From assembly GCF_023634025.1 (NCBI RefSeq), contig NZ_JALJCW010000004.1:186001-250000 (forward strand): 64,000 nt of DNA. The letters run 5' to 3'. Below the pieces are notes generated by a model, which was not told where the DNA came from, searched no databases, and saw nothing but the letters and a program-made list of their open reading frames with translations. Positions 53,611 through 61,349 of the stretch are shown here, one piece after another. Position numbers and translations under genes: made by a program. The first letter of the stretch is position 1, and the number at the start of each line of letters is the position of its first letter. The stretch is from Hanstruepera flava. Lineage in GTDB: Bacteria > Bacteroidota > Bacteroidia > Flavobacteriales > Flavobacteriaceae.

Positions 53611-54792
53611 TTGAACGAAGCTTTATTAAATAAAGAGTATCAGGCCTACATTAATGCGAATTTAAGCACTGACATTCAAAGTTTAATTTTAAACCCAAAA
53701 ATAAACCCTCCTTTTGATTTTAAAGATTTAATCCTTCAAATTGAATCTAAAAAGAAGTGTAAAAAAAAATTACCTACTTGGTTTAATTCAAAAAACATAT
53801 ATTTTCCCAATAAGCTCAATATTGAACAGACCTCATCTGAAACTACTGCTAAATACAAAAGTCAGTTAGTATCTGGAAAACGGTTAATTGATATAACGGG
53901 AGGTTTTGGCGTAGATGCTTTTTATTTTTCAAAAGTTATAGATCAGGTTATTCATTGTGAAATATCAAAGTCCTTATCTGAAATTGTAGCTCACAATTTT
54001 AAGGAATTACAAGCCGAAAATATTAAAACTGTATCTGGAGACGGACTGAAATTCCTAGAAAAAAATGATGTAGCTTTCGACTGGGTTTATATTGATCCTT
54101 CCAGACGACATGATGACAAAGGCAAGGTTTTTTTTCTAAACGATTGTTTGCCCAATGTACCTGAAAACCTGGAAGAAATATTCAACAAATGTTCTAACAT
54201 ACTTATCAAAACATCGCCTCTATTAGATTTATCTGTAGGGCTAAACGAATTAAAACATGTAAAGGAAATTCATATAGTTGCCATTGATAATGACGTTAAG
54301 GAGCTCCTTTGGGTTTTGCAAAAAGATTATTCAGGAGGTGTAGCGATAAAAACTATAAACTATTCAAAAACCAAAAATCAGTTATTTGATTTTAATTTAT
54401 CAAAAGAAAAGGAATCAGTACCAAATTATTCATTACCACAAAATTATTTGTACGAACCCAATTCAGCTATTTTAAAATCTGGTGCTTTTAATTTGATAAG
54501 TACTGAATTAATCCTTAACAAGCTTCACCAGCATTCACATTTATATACATCTAAAAACCAAATTAAGTTTCCCGGTAGAGTGTTTGCTATTAGAGCTTAT
54601 TTTCCGTACAATAAAGAAACTATGAAACGGTTTAAAAACTTAAAAGCAAACGTTAGTATTCGTAATTTCCCTGGATCTGTTAAGTCATTACGAACAAAAC
54701 ATAAGATTAAAGATGGCAGCAATTTATACTTGTTTTTCACAACAGACTTAAATGAAAAACGAATTGTGATTGAATGTAAAAAACTTAACTAA
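53611..54792 (+). CDS. THUMP-like domain SAM-dependent methyltransferase
   Basis: A 393-residue class I methyltransferase. The N-terminal helical domain leads to the Rossmann core with motif I LIDITGGFGVDAFYFS, acidic motif II HCEISKSL, and YIDPSRRHDDKGKVFFLNDC as motif IV; the C-terminal THUMP-like beta-rich part (PGRVFAIRAYFPYNKETMK) probably binds RNA. Starts at TTG 53611, nine bases after the AI-2E gene. A role in tRNA or rRNA modification is inferred from the fold and the neighbours. Confidence 0.82.
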   Translation: MNEALLNKEYQAYINANLSTDIQSLILNPKINPPFDFKDLILQIESKKKCKKKLPTWFNSKNIYFPNKLNIEQTSSETTAKYKSQLVSGKRLIDITGGFGVDAFYFSKVIDQVIHCEISKSLSEIVAHNFKELQAENIKTVSGDGLKFLEKNDVAFDWVYIDPSRRHDDKGKVFFLNDCLPNVPENLEEIFNKCSNILIKTSPLLDLSVGLNELKHVKEIHIVAIDNDVKELLWVLQKDYSGGVAIKTINYSKTKNQLFDFNLSKEKESVPNYSLPQNYLYEPNSAILKSGAFNLISTELILNKLHQHSHLYTSKNQIKFPGRVFAIRAYFPYNKETMKRFKNLKANVSIRNFPGSVKSLRTKHKIKDGSNLYLFFTTDLNEKRIVIECKKLN

Positions 54793-54802
54793 AAATAGAT
54801 TT

Positions 54803-55471
54803 ATGCTAAAAGCTGTAATTTTTGATATGGATGGTGTAATTGTAGATACAGAACCTTTACACCATAAAGCCTATTTTAACATGTTTGAAAATGTGAAAAT
54901 TGATGTTTCCGAAGAATTATATCAATCGTTTACTGGTCAGTCTACAATGAATATCTGTAAATATCTGTGTCATCATTTTAATTTAAATAAATTGCCAGAA
55001 GAGCTTGTTCAAATAAAACGAAAAGCGTTTACACATTTGTTTTTTAACGATCCTGATTTGCAACTTATTGATGGTGTTCGCGATTTGATAGAAGATTACT
55101 ACAATAATAATTTAACTTTAATTTTAGCGTCATCGGCTTCGATGTTTACAATTGATAATGTATTTTCAAGATTTGAGTTAAACCCTTTTTTTAAAGCAAA
55201 ATTAAGCGGTGCCGATTTGAAAGCCTCTAAACCACATCCCGAGATTTTCATAAACGCTACCGAAGCTTCAGGATACAAAAAAGAAAACTGCATAGTTATC
55301 GAAGACTCAACAAATGGTATAAAAGCAGCACATTCCGCCGGAATATATTGTGTAGGCTACAAAAGTTTACATTCAAAAAATCAAAATTATAGTTTAGCAA
55401 ATAAGGTTATTTCAGATTTTAAGGAAATAGATTACCCAAATGCTTCAAAATTATTACAATCTAAAAATTAA
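54803..55471 (+). CDS. HAD-superfamily phosphatase (beta-phosphoglucomutase-like)
   Basis: A 222-residue HAD hydrolase with motif I FDMDGVIVDTEPLHHKAY, the cap domain (GQSTMNICKYL), motif II LILASSASM, Lys in KASKPHPEIF and motif III CIVIEDSTNGIKAAHSAG. The DMDGVIVDTEP start resembles beta-phosphoglucomutase-type or phosphatase members. The ATG at 54803 is chosen over 54770, which overlaps the preceding gene. Substrate unknown. Confidence 0.9.
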   Translation: MLKAVIFDMDGVIVDTEPLHHKAYFNMFENVKIDVSEELYQSFTGQSTMNICKYLCHHFNLNKLPEELVQIKRKAFTHLFFNDPDLQLIDGVRDLIEDYYNNNLTLILASSASMFTIDNVFSRFELNPFFKAKLSGADLKASKPHPEIFINATEASGYKKENCIVIEDSTNGIKAAHSAGIYCVGYKSLHSKNQNYSLANKVISDFKEIDYPNASKLLQSKN

Positions 55472-55541
55472 GTATTTACATTTTATTTTAATTAAACAAA
55501 TATAATTCTCATTAAAATAGAATAAAAAAACAAAAAAATAG

Positions 55542-55572
55542 TTGCGTTCTTTGCTATATAAAGTTACATTTG
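55542..55572 (+). promoter_or_regulatory. Promoter of the tRNA cluster
   Basis: TTG at 55542-55544, 20 bases, then TACATTTG at 55565-55572 (TAnnTTTG). It lies 37 bases before the first tRNA and is the best match to the flavobacterial consensus in this part of the window. Confidence 0.7.
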
Positions 55573-55609
55573 CATCCGCATTAAAAGAACGTTCTTTTAT
55601 AATTTTATT

Positions 55610-55693
55610 GGAGAGGTGCCAGAGTGGTAATGGAGCAGATTGCTAATCTGTCAACGCGTAAGTGTTGCCCGGGTTCGAATCCCGGTCTCTCCG
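55610..55693 (+). tRNA. tRNA-Ser(GCT)
   Basis: An 84-base serine tRNA with a long variable arm. Acceptor GGAGAGG pairs with TCTCTCC (one G-T pair), the anticodon loop is TTGCTAA with anticodon GCT, and the T arm is CCGGG-TTCGAAT-CCCGG. It decodes AGC and AGU. CCA is not encoded in full, as the sequence continues CAAA. Its A-starting codons are targets of TsaD. Confidence 0.95.
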
Positions 55694-55715
55694 CAAACAG
55701 TATAATAAAACTATT

Positions 55716-55790
55716 CGGGGTGTAGCGTAGCCCGGTTATCGCGCCGCGTTTGGGACGCGGAGGTCGCAGGTTCGAATCCTGCCACCCCGA
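55716..55790 (+). tRNA. tRNA-Pro(TGG)
   Basis: A 75-base proline tRNA; acceptor CGGGGTG pairs with CACCCCG, with A as discriminator. Anticodon loop TTTGGGA gives anticodon TGG, and the T arm GCAGG-TTCGAAT-CCTGC is intact. It decodes CCN. Confidence 0.95.
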
Positions 55791-55818
55791 CTTTTTATTT
55801 ATTTACTAAACTTCTTTT

Positions 55819-55892
55819 GGTCGCGTAGCTCAGCTGGATAGAGCATCTGCCTTCTAAGCAGACGGTCACAGGTTCGAATCCTGTCGCGATCA
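55819..55892 (+). tRNA. tRNA-Arg(TCT)
   Basis: A 74-base arginine tRNA; acceptor GGTCGCG pairs with CGCGATC (one G-T), discriminator A. Anticodon loop CTTCTAA gives anticodon TCT, which reads AGA and AGG. Last of the three-tRNA cluster; a terminator follows four bases later. Confidence 0.95.
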
Positions 55893-55895
55893 CTT

Positions 55896-55926
55896 AAAGC
55901 CTTAACATAATAGTTGAGGCTTTTTT
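55896..55926. terminator. Bidirectional terminator between the tRNA cluster and pgpH-like gene
   Basis: An 11-bp stem (AAAGCCTTAAC with GTTGAGGCTTT, one G-T pair) with a 6-base loop ATAATA, followed by T on the plus strand and preceded by A. It can end both the tRNA transcript and the convergent phosphodiesterase gene. Confidence 0.85.
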
Positions 55927-55928
55927 GT

Positions 55929-57977
55929 TTATTCTGGGTATTCGATTCGTAAATGGTAAATATTGGCCAATTTATGCTTCAATACTTTTTTGATTGACTG
56001 AATCTCTTTAAACGTAATGTTTGCGTTTAAAAATTGTTCGTTTTCCATTTGTTTGGTAATAATAGACTCAACAAAATCATCAATTTTACTTGATGTTGGC
56101 TCTTTTAAGCTTTTTGATGCTGCCTCAACACTATCGCACATCATAAGTATTGCTGTTTCTTTGCTAAAAGGCTTTGGTCCTGGATACTTAAACGAAGATA
56201 AATCGGTATCCTCAAAACGTTCCTTTTCTTTCATATAAAAATAATATACAACACTAGTTCCATGGTGTGTTCTAATAAAATCTATAACCCGATCAGGGAG
56301 ATTATTTTTTCTTGCTATTTCTATACCATTAATAACATGGTCAATTATTATGGAAGCACTTTCCTTTGCCGATAATTCATCATGAGGATTTATTCCAGTA
56401 GATTGGTTTTCGGTGAAGTATGTTGGGTTTTTCATTTTACCGATGTCATGATATAATGCGCCCACTCTAACCAACATAGCATTTGCGCCTATTTCGTTAG
56501 CTGCAGCTTCTGCCAAGTTGGCTACATTAAGCGAATGGTGAAACGTACCTGGTGCTTTGTTTGATAGTTCTTTAAGTAGCTTTGTGTTGGTATCTGAAAG
56601 TTCTAACAAGGAAACATCTGAAACCAATCCAAACAACTTTTCGTAAGCATAAATTAAAGGCTGTACAAATAACGTTGCCAAGCCGCACAATACAAACAAA
56701 CCAAAAGTTTCCCATTTTAGAGTTTCTATACTACCTTCATGAATAACAAAGAAAGCGAAATAGGCTACAATATAAATTAAAGTTATCTGTCCTACTGAAA
56801 TGAATAAGTTTGCTCGTTTGTATAATTCAGATACAGTTAAAATTGTCACTATACCAGCTATAATCTGTAAAAACATATACTCATAACTATTCGAAACTAT
56901 AAACCCGAGTAACAGAACAGTGATAACGTGTGCAAACAACCCTAATCGTGCATCAAAAAACGCCTTTAATACAAGTGGTAAAATACAAATGGGAACTATA
57001 TATATATATTGAGAATTATACCCTACTACTAATGTCGTAATAAGAATCATCAATAAAATATTAAAGAAAATAAAGGTTACTTTGGTATTGTTATCAAAAA
57101 CTTCCCGTCTGTATTTTCGGAGAAATAATAACAACATAAGTAAGGCCAGTGCAACCAATACAGTGTAGGCTACTACAACCCATATATAATTTGATTTACT
57201 CCAAACCTGTGATTCATACTCTGCCTCTAACGATTTTAATATTTGAAGCTTATCGCCTTCTACAACTTCCCCTTTAGAAATTATTAGTGTTTCTCTTTCA
57301 ACAATACCGCGCGCAAATGATATCTTATTCAGTTCGTCCTGCAGAGCTTTGTCTGTCAATTCTTTGTTGTAGCTTAAATTGGGATTTACAATATCAAAGA
57401 AAAGTGAAGTATATTCTTTTTCATAATCAAGCAACGCATTTCGAGATAAATGCCTCCTAATTACCTGTGTAACTTCAGCTTGATTTATCAATGAAGAAAA
57501 TTGCGTCTGTGCTGTTTCAATTCTATTGTTCAAAACAGCTATTGTTTGATTAGGTGGAAAATCATAATCTTCACCTAACACTCCAAACTCATAAAGTGTA
57601 TTTAAAATTTGATTCCCAGTGTTATATATTTCTAAACGATTTGATAAAGCAATTGAATCTGGAAACACTTTCTTAAACGCATCATCATAATTATCTTTTA
57701 TGGTATTAAAAATTTGCTCGTCTAAATCAAAATACAATATGCTATTTTCTTCTATCTGTTTTCTCTCCTCTTGTATTTCAGCATCAGTTTTCTTGATGGC
57801 GAAATTAAACGGCGCATACAAATTTTCAGATTGCCAAGGCTTGCCCTTTTCAAAATCATACTTAAACTTTCCGCTTTTTGGAAATAGGTAAACTATTAAA
57901 AATGTGGTAGATAAAAACAACAATAATTTATAACCTAAAGAATGGTTTCTGTATAAATAATTTATAAGGTCTTTCAT
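55929..57977 (-). CDS. 7TM-HD phosphohydrolase (PgpH-like cyclic-di-AMP phosphodiesterase)
   Basis: A 682-residue membrane enzyme: a short N-terminal helix, a long extracytoplasmic domain (about 40-270; 7TMR-HDED), about seven transmembrane helices, and a cytoplasmic HD domain (about 470-640) with GTFHHSLNVANLAEAAA, ALYHDIGKMKNPTYF and RTHHGTSVVYYF supplying the metal ligands. In PgpH this domain cleaves cyclic-di-AMP to pApA, controlling envelope stress and osmotic balance. No synthase is in the window. The substrate assignment is by family; other cyclic nucleotides are possible. A terminator lies at its 3' end. Confidence 0.87.
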   Translation of the reverse strand: MKDLINYLYRNHSLGYKLLLFLSTTFLIVYLFPKSGKFKYDFEKGKPWQSENLYAPFNFAIKKTDAEIQEERKQIEENSILYFDLDEQIFNTIKDNYDDAFKKVFPDSIALSNRLEIYNTGNQILNTLYEFGVLGEDYDFPPNQTIAVLNNRIETAQTQFSSLINQAEVTQVIRRHLSRNALLDYEKEYTSLFFDIVNPNLSYNKELTDKALQDELNKISFARGIVERETLIISKGEVVEGDKLQILKSLEAEYESQVWSKSNYIWVVVAYTVLVALALLMLLLFLRKYRREVFDNNTKVTFIFFNILLMILITTLVVGYNSQYIYIVPICILPLVLKAFFDARLGLFAHVITVLLLGFIVSNSYEYMFLQIIAGIVTILTVSELYKRANLFISVGQITLIYIVAYFAFFVIHEGSIETLKWETFGLFVLCGLATLFVQPLIYAYEKLFGLVSDVSLLELSDTNTKLLKELSNKAPGTFHHSLNVANLAEAAANEIGANAMLVRVGALYHDIGKMKNPTYFTENQSTGINPHDELSAKESASIIIDHVINGIEIARKNNLPDRVIDFIRTHHGTSVVYYFYMKEKERFEDTDLSSFKYPGPKPFSKETAILMMCDSVEAASKSLKEPTSSKIDDFVESIITKQMENEQFLNANITFKEIQSIKKVLKHKLANIYHLRIEYPE

Positions 57978-58105
57978 GTATTGCGTTTATATTGTCAAAT
58001 GTAATAAAAATATAGTCTTAAATGAGTTGCTATAAAATGCTAATCATTCTAAATTCTACCAAAAATTGATTAATTTTACAGCTTCAAAAATTAAAAACAA
58101 ATAAA

Positions 58106-59284
58106 ATGAGTAAAGAAGTCGTTATTGTTTCTGCAGCTAGAACTCCAATAGGAAGTTTTTTAGGATCCTTATCCACCATCCCTGCGCCTAAATTAGGAGC
58201 CATTGCTATAAAAGGCGCATTAAACAAAATAAACTTGAAACCAGAAATGGTACAAGAGGTGCTTATGGGTAATGTGGTACAAGCTGGAACGGGTCAAGCT
58301 CCTGCAAGACAAGCGGCTATTTATGCTGGAATACCAAATACTGTACCTTGTACTACCATAAATAAAGTTTGTGCATCTGGAATGAAATCTGTTATGCAGG
58401 CTGCGCAATCTATTGCCCTTGGAGATGCCGATATAATTGTAGCTGGAGGTATGGAAAACATGAGTTTAATACCGCATTATCTACATGCCAGAACGGGAAC
58501 CAAGTTTGGCCCTACTACTTTAGTAGATGGCATGCAAAAAGATGGATTGGTTGATGCTTACGATCAAAACGCTATGGGTGTTTGTGCAGATGCTTGTGCT
58601 ACAGAGTATAATTTCTCAAGAGAAGATCAAGATGCTTTTGCCATTCAATCTTATATGCGTTCAGCTGAAGCCTGGGAATCTGGTAAGTTTGATAATGAAA
58701 TTGTACCTGTTGAAGTACCACAAAGACGTGGTGAGCCATTAGTAATCTCAAAAGATGAAGAGTTTACTAATGTTAAAATGGAAAAAATTCCAGCTTTACG
58801 TCCTGCGTTTACAAAAGATGGAACTGTAACAGCAGCAAATGCTTCTACAATTAATGATGGTGCTGGCGCCATGGTTTTAATGAGTAAAGAAAAAGCTGAT
58901 GAACTTGGTTTGAAAGCTTTAGCAACTATTACAGGTTATGCAGATGCCGCACATGAACCAGAGTGGTTTACTACTGCACCAGCAAAAGCTTTGCCTAAAG
59001 CTTTAAACAAAGCAGGTATAAAAATTGAAGATGTAGACTTCTTTGAATTTAACGAAGCCTTTTCTGTTGTAGGCTTGGCAAATATGAAAATTCTAGGGTT
59101 AAATGACTCAAACGTCAATGTCAATGGAGGAGCAGTTTCTTTAGGACATCCGCTAGGTTGTTCAGGTGTTAGAATCTTAATTACTTTACTAAATGTTCTT
59201 GAACAAAACAACGCTAAAATTGGTGCTGCAGCTATTTGTAATGGAGGTGGTGGCGCTTCTGCTGTTGTAATTGAAAGAAACTAA
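58106..59284 (+). CDS. Acetyl-CoA C-acyltransferase (thiolase)
   Basis: A 392-residue thiolase with the three catalytic residues in place: C89 in NKVCASGMKS, H348 in GHPLGCSG and C378 in AICNGGGGAS. It makes or cleaves acetoacetyl-CoA or longer 3-ketoacyl-CoA for fatty-acid breakdown or acetoacetate synthesis. The GNVVQAGTGQAPARQ segment suits the acetyl-CoA C-acetyltransferase branch. No other beta-oxidation gene is adjacent, so the exact substrate is open. An NlpC/P60 gene follows eight bases later, probably co-transcribed. Confidence 0.95.
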   Translation: MSKEVVIVSAARTPIGSFLGSLSTIPAPKLGAIAIKGALNKINLKPEMVQEVLMGNVVQAGTGQAPARQAAIYAGIPNTVPCTTINKVCASGMKSVMQAAQSIALGDADIIVAGGMENMSLIPHYLHARTGTKFGPTTLVDGMQKDGLVDAYDQNAMGVCADACATEYNFSREDQDAFAIQSYMRSAEAWESGKFDNEIVPVEVPQRRGEPLVISKDEEFTNVKMEKIPALRPAFTKDGTVTAANASTINDGAGAMVLMSKEKADELGLKALATITGYADAAHEPEWFTTAPAKALPKALNKAGIKIEDVDFFEFNEAFSVVGLANMKILGLNDSNVNVNGGAVSLGHPLGCSGVRILITLLNVLEQNNAKIGAAAICNGGGGASAVVIERN

Positions 59285-59291
59285 ATAATCC

Positions 59292-60041
59292 ATGCAATAC
59301 GGTATTTGCAATCTAAGCATTGTTCCCTTAAGGCTAGAACCTTCAGATACATCTGAATTGGTTTCGCAAGTACTGTATGGCGACTATTTTAAAGTTCTAG
59401 AAAAGCGAAAATCTTGGAGTAAAATCAGGTTAGGTTTTGATAAATACGAAGGATGGATTGATAATAAGCAATACCTTGAAATATCAAAAGAAGATTACGA
59501 TAGCCTAAAAGAGGAAACGCCTAAACTATCAACAGATTTAGTAGAATTTGTTCAAGATTCAGATGAACAGCTTTATCCAATTCCTTTAGGTTCTGCCTTA
59601 AATGGTTTAGATATTGTTAAACATACTTTTGATGGTAATTATATTCAAGAACAATATGCAAAAGATCATATAGTTAAGACTGCTTTCTTATATTTAAATG
59701 CACCGTACCTTTGGGGCGGTAAAACTCCATTTGGTATAGACTGCTCGGGTTTTACACAAATGGTTTACAAATTGAATGGATATAAATTGTTGCGTGATGC
59801 ATCACAACAAGCTACACAGGGTGAAGCTTTAAGTTTTATTGAAGAAAGTGATCCTGGAGATTTAGCCTTTTTCGATAATAATGAAGGGCATATAGTACAT
59901 GTAGGTATAATTATGAAAGATAATTTTATAATTCATGCGCATGGCAAAGTACGCATTGATAGGTTGGACCATTCTGGAATTTATAATATGGAAAGAGGAA
60001 TTCATACCCATAAACTTCGAGTGATAAAAAAAATATTGTAA
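59292..60041 (+). CDS. C40-family (NlpC/P60) peptidoglycan hydrolase
   Basis: A 249-residue protein with two N-terminal SH3-like repeats (about 1-75 and 80-125) that bind cell wall, and an NlpC/P60 cysteine peptidase (about 125-249). The catalytic set is C151 (IDCSGFTQ), H203 (IVHVGI) and H215 (IIHAHG). It cuts peptide stems of peptidoglycan. No signal peptide is obvious at the start, MQYGICNLSI, so it may act on recycled wall fragments in the cytoplasm, as in related Bacteroidota enzymes. Followed by a strong terminator. Confidence 0.9.
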   Translation: MQYGICNLSIVPLRLEPSDTSELVSQVLYGDYFKVLEKRKSWSKIRLGFDKYEGWIDNKQYLEISKEDYDSLKEETPKLSTDLVEFVQDSDEQLYPIPLGSALNGLDIVKHTFDGNYIQEQYAKDHIVKTAFLYLNAPYLWGGKTPFGIDCSGFTQMVYKLNGYKLLRDASQQATQGEALSFIEESDPGDLAFFDNNEGHIVHVGIIMKDNFIIHAHGKVRIDRLDHSGIYNMERGIHTHKLRVIKKIL

Positions 60042-60042
60042 C

Positions 60043-60076
60043 AAAAAAATCCACTAATTAATTAGTGGATTTTTTT
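60043..60076. terminator. Bidirectional terminator between the NlpC/P60 and TPR genes
   Basis: A 34-base perfect palindrome (AAAAAAATCCACTAATT and its complement) that folds with a small AATTAATT-type loop and has T runs on both strands. It ends the plus-strand hydrolase and the minus-strand gyrA-TPR transcripts. Confidence 0.92.
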
Positions 60077-60094
60077 GTTCATTTTAGTTGATAT

Positions 60095-61339
60095 TTAATT
60101 TCCTGATAACTCCTCAACTTTCGCTTTCATAGCTTTGTAATTGTTTGTATTTCCAATGGCACTATAGATATTCATCAGCGTTTTGGAAGCTTGAAGATTG
60201 TTAGGCTCTTCTTTTAAAACATTCTCTAAATAAGGAATTGCATCATTATAAAGCTGCATACGTTCTTCTTTTAATTCATCATAACGCTTGTTATCAGCAG
60301 CAGAACTACCTAGGCTGTTCATTTCCTCAATTAAGGCTTGCTCTCCTTCTAATATCATAGCAGCCATGTTGGTTTGTGCATTAACATAAGATGGGTCTAA
60401 CTCTATAACTTTGGAATAGTAATTTTTAGCAGCTTCATTATCTCCAATTTGCGAAGAAATTACGCCTAAATTATAAAGTAAATCTACATCATTAGGATTT
60501 AAGGCCACTGCTTCTTCAACTAAACCTTTATAACTGTCGATATCTCCTAGTTTGTAATACAGGTCTGCTTCTGTTAATATTAAACTAATATTATCTGGTT
60601 CATTTTTTCTAGCTTTCTTAATAGCAGCAATAGCTTCGTCTTTTTTATCCAACTGTACATATATCAATGCAATGTTTTTGGTTATTTCACCAGATTTAGA
60701 TTCAGTTAAGCGCTCACCTGCTTTTATATATTCTCCAGATTTTAAATATAGATCACGAGTCTGCTTATCCATTACTTCCTCTACACCGGTTTCCTTATTG
60801 GTTGCGAAATACTCTGTTTGCTGTCCTTTGTAACCTAATTTGTCTAACTCTAAATAATAATCTAAAGCTGTTTCATAATCCTGTCCTGTTACGGCACTAA
60901 CTGCAGCATAATACAAATATGTCGTGTCTGAAGGAACCGTTTGATATAATTGACTAAATTTTCTAGCAGCAGAATCATAATTTTTACCTTGGTACAAATC
61001 ATTTGCTTTGGTTAATAATGAATTTTCTATTACCGATTGAAATTCAGCAACATCAGAATCATTCTTATTTGATTTGTTAAGATGCTCTATAGCACTGTCA
61101 ACATCATTATCATTTCCTGTGCCATTAGCAAATAATGCTTTGGCACGTAATAAGTTGTATTGAGCCTTTTGCTTATCATCCATTGCCGACATCATTGATT
61201 CAGCTTGATTTAATGCTGCATTAGCTTCAGCATAGTTACTATTTTTTATTGCCTTATCAGCTGCTTTAAGTTCTTTTTTTTGTGCAAAAGACAGTGTGCT
61301 AATCAATACTGCTAAAGCAAATAATACTGATTTATTCAT
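60095..61339 (-). CDS. Exported tetratricopeptide-repeat protein
   Basis: A 414-residue protein with a signal peptide (MNKSVLFALAVLISTLSFAQ) and a chain of about eight TPR helical repeats (e.g. YAEANAALNQAESMMSAM and DVDLLYNLGVISSQIGDNEA). TPR arrays mediate protein contacts. The longer frame starting at 61411 overlaps gyrA, so ATG 61339 is preferred; it begins ten bases after the gyrA stop codon. Probably co-transcribed with gyrA, though no functional link is known. Ends at the terminator at 60043-60076. Confidence 0.83.
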   Translation of the reverse strand: MNKSVLFALAVLISTLSFAQKKELKAADKAIKNSNYAEANAALNQAESMMSAMDDKQKAQYNLLRAKALFANGTGNDNDVDSAIEHLNKSNKNDSDVAEFQSVIENSLLTKANDLYQGKNYDSAARKFSQLYQTVPSDTTYLYYAAVSAVTGQDYETALDYYLELDKLGYKGQQTEYFATNKETGVEEVMDKQTRDLYLKSGEYIKAGERLTESKSGEITKNIALIYVQLDKKDEAIAAIKKARKNEPDNISLILTEADLYYKLGDIDSYKGLVEEAVALNPNDVDLLYNLGVISSQIGDNEAAKNYYSKVIELDPSYVNAQTNMAAMILEGEQALIEEMNSLGSSAADNKRYDELKEERMQLYNDAIPYLENVLKEEPNNLQASKTLMNIYSAIGNTNNYKAMKAKVEELSGN

Positions 61340-61349
61340 TTTTTTTATT

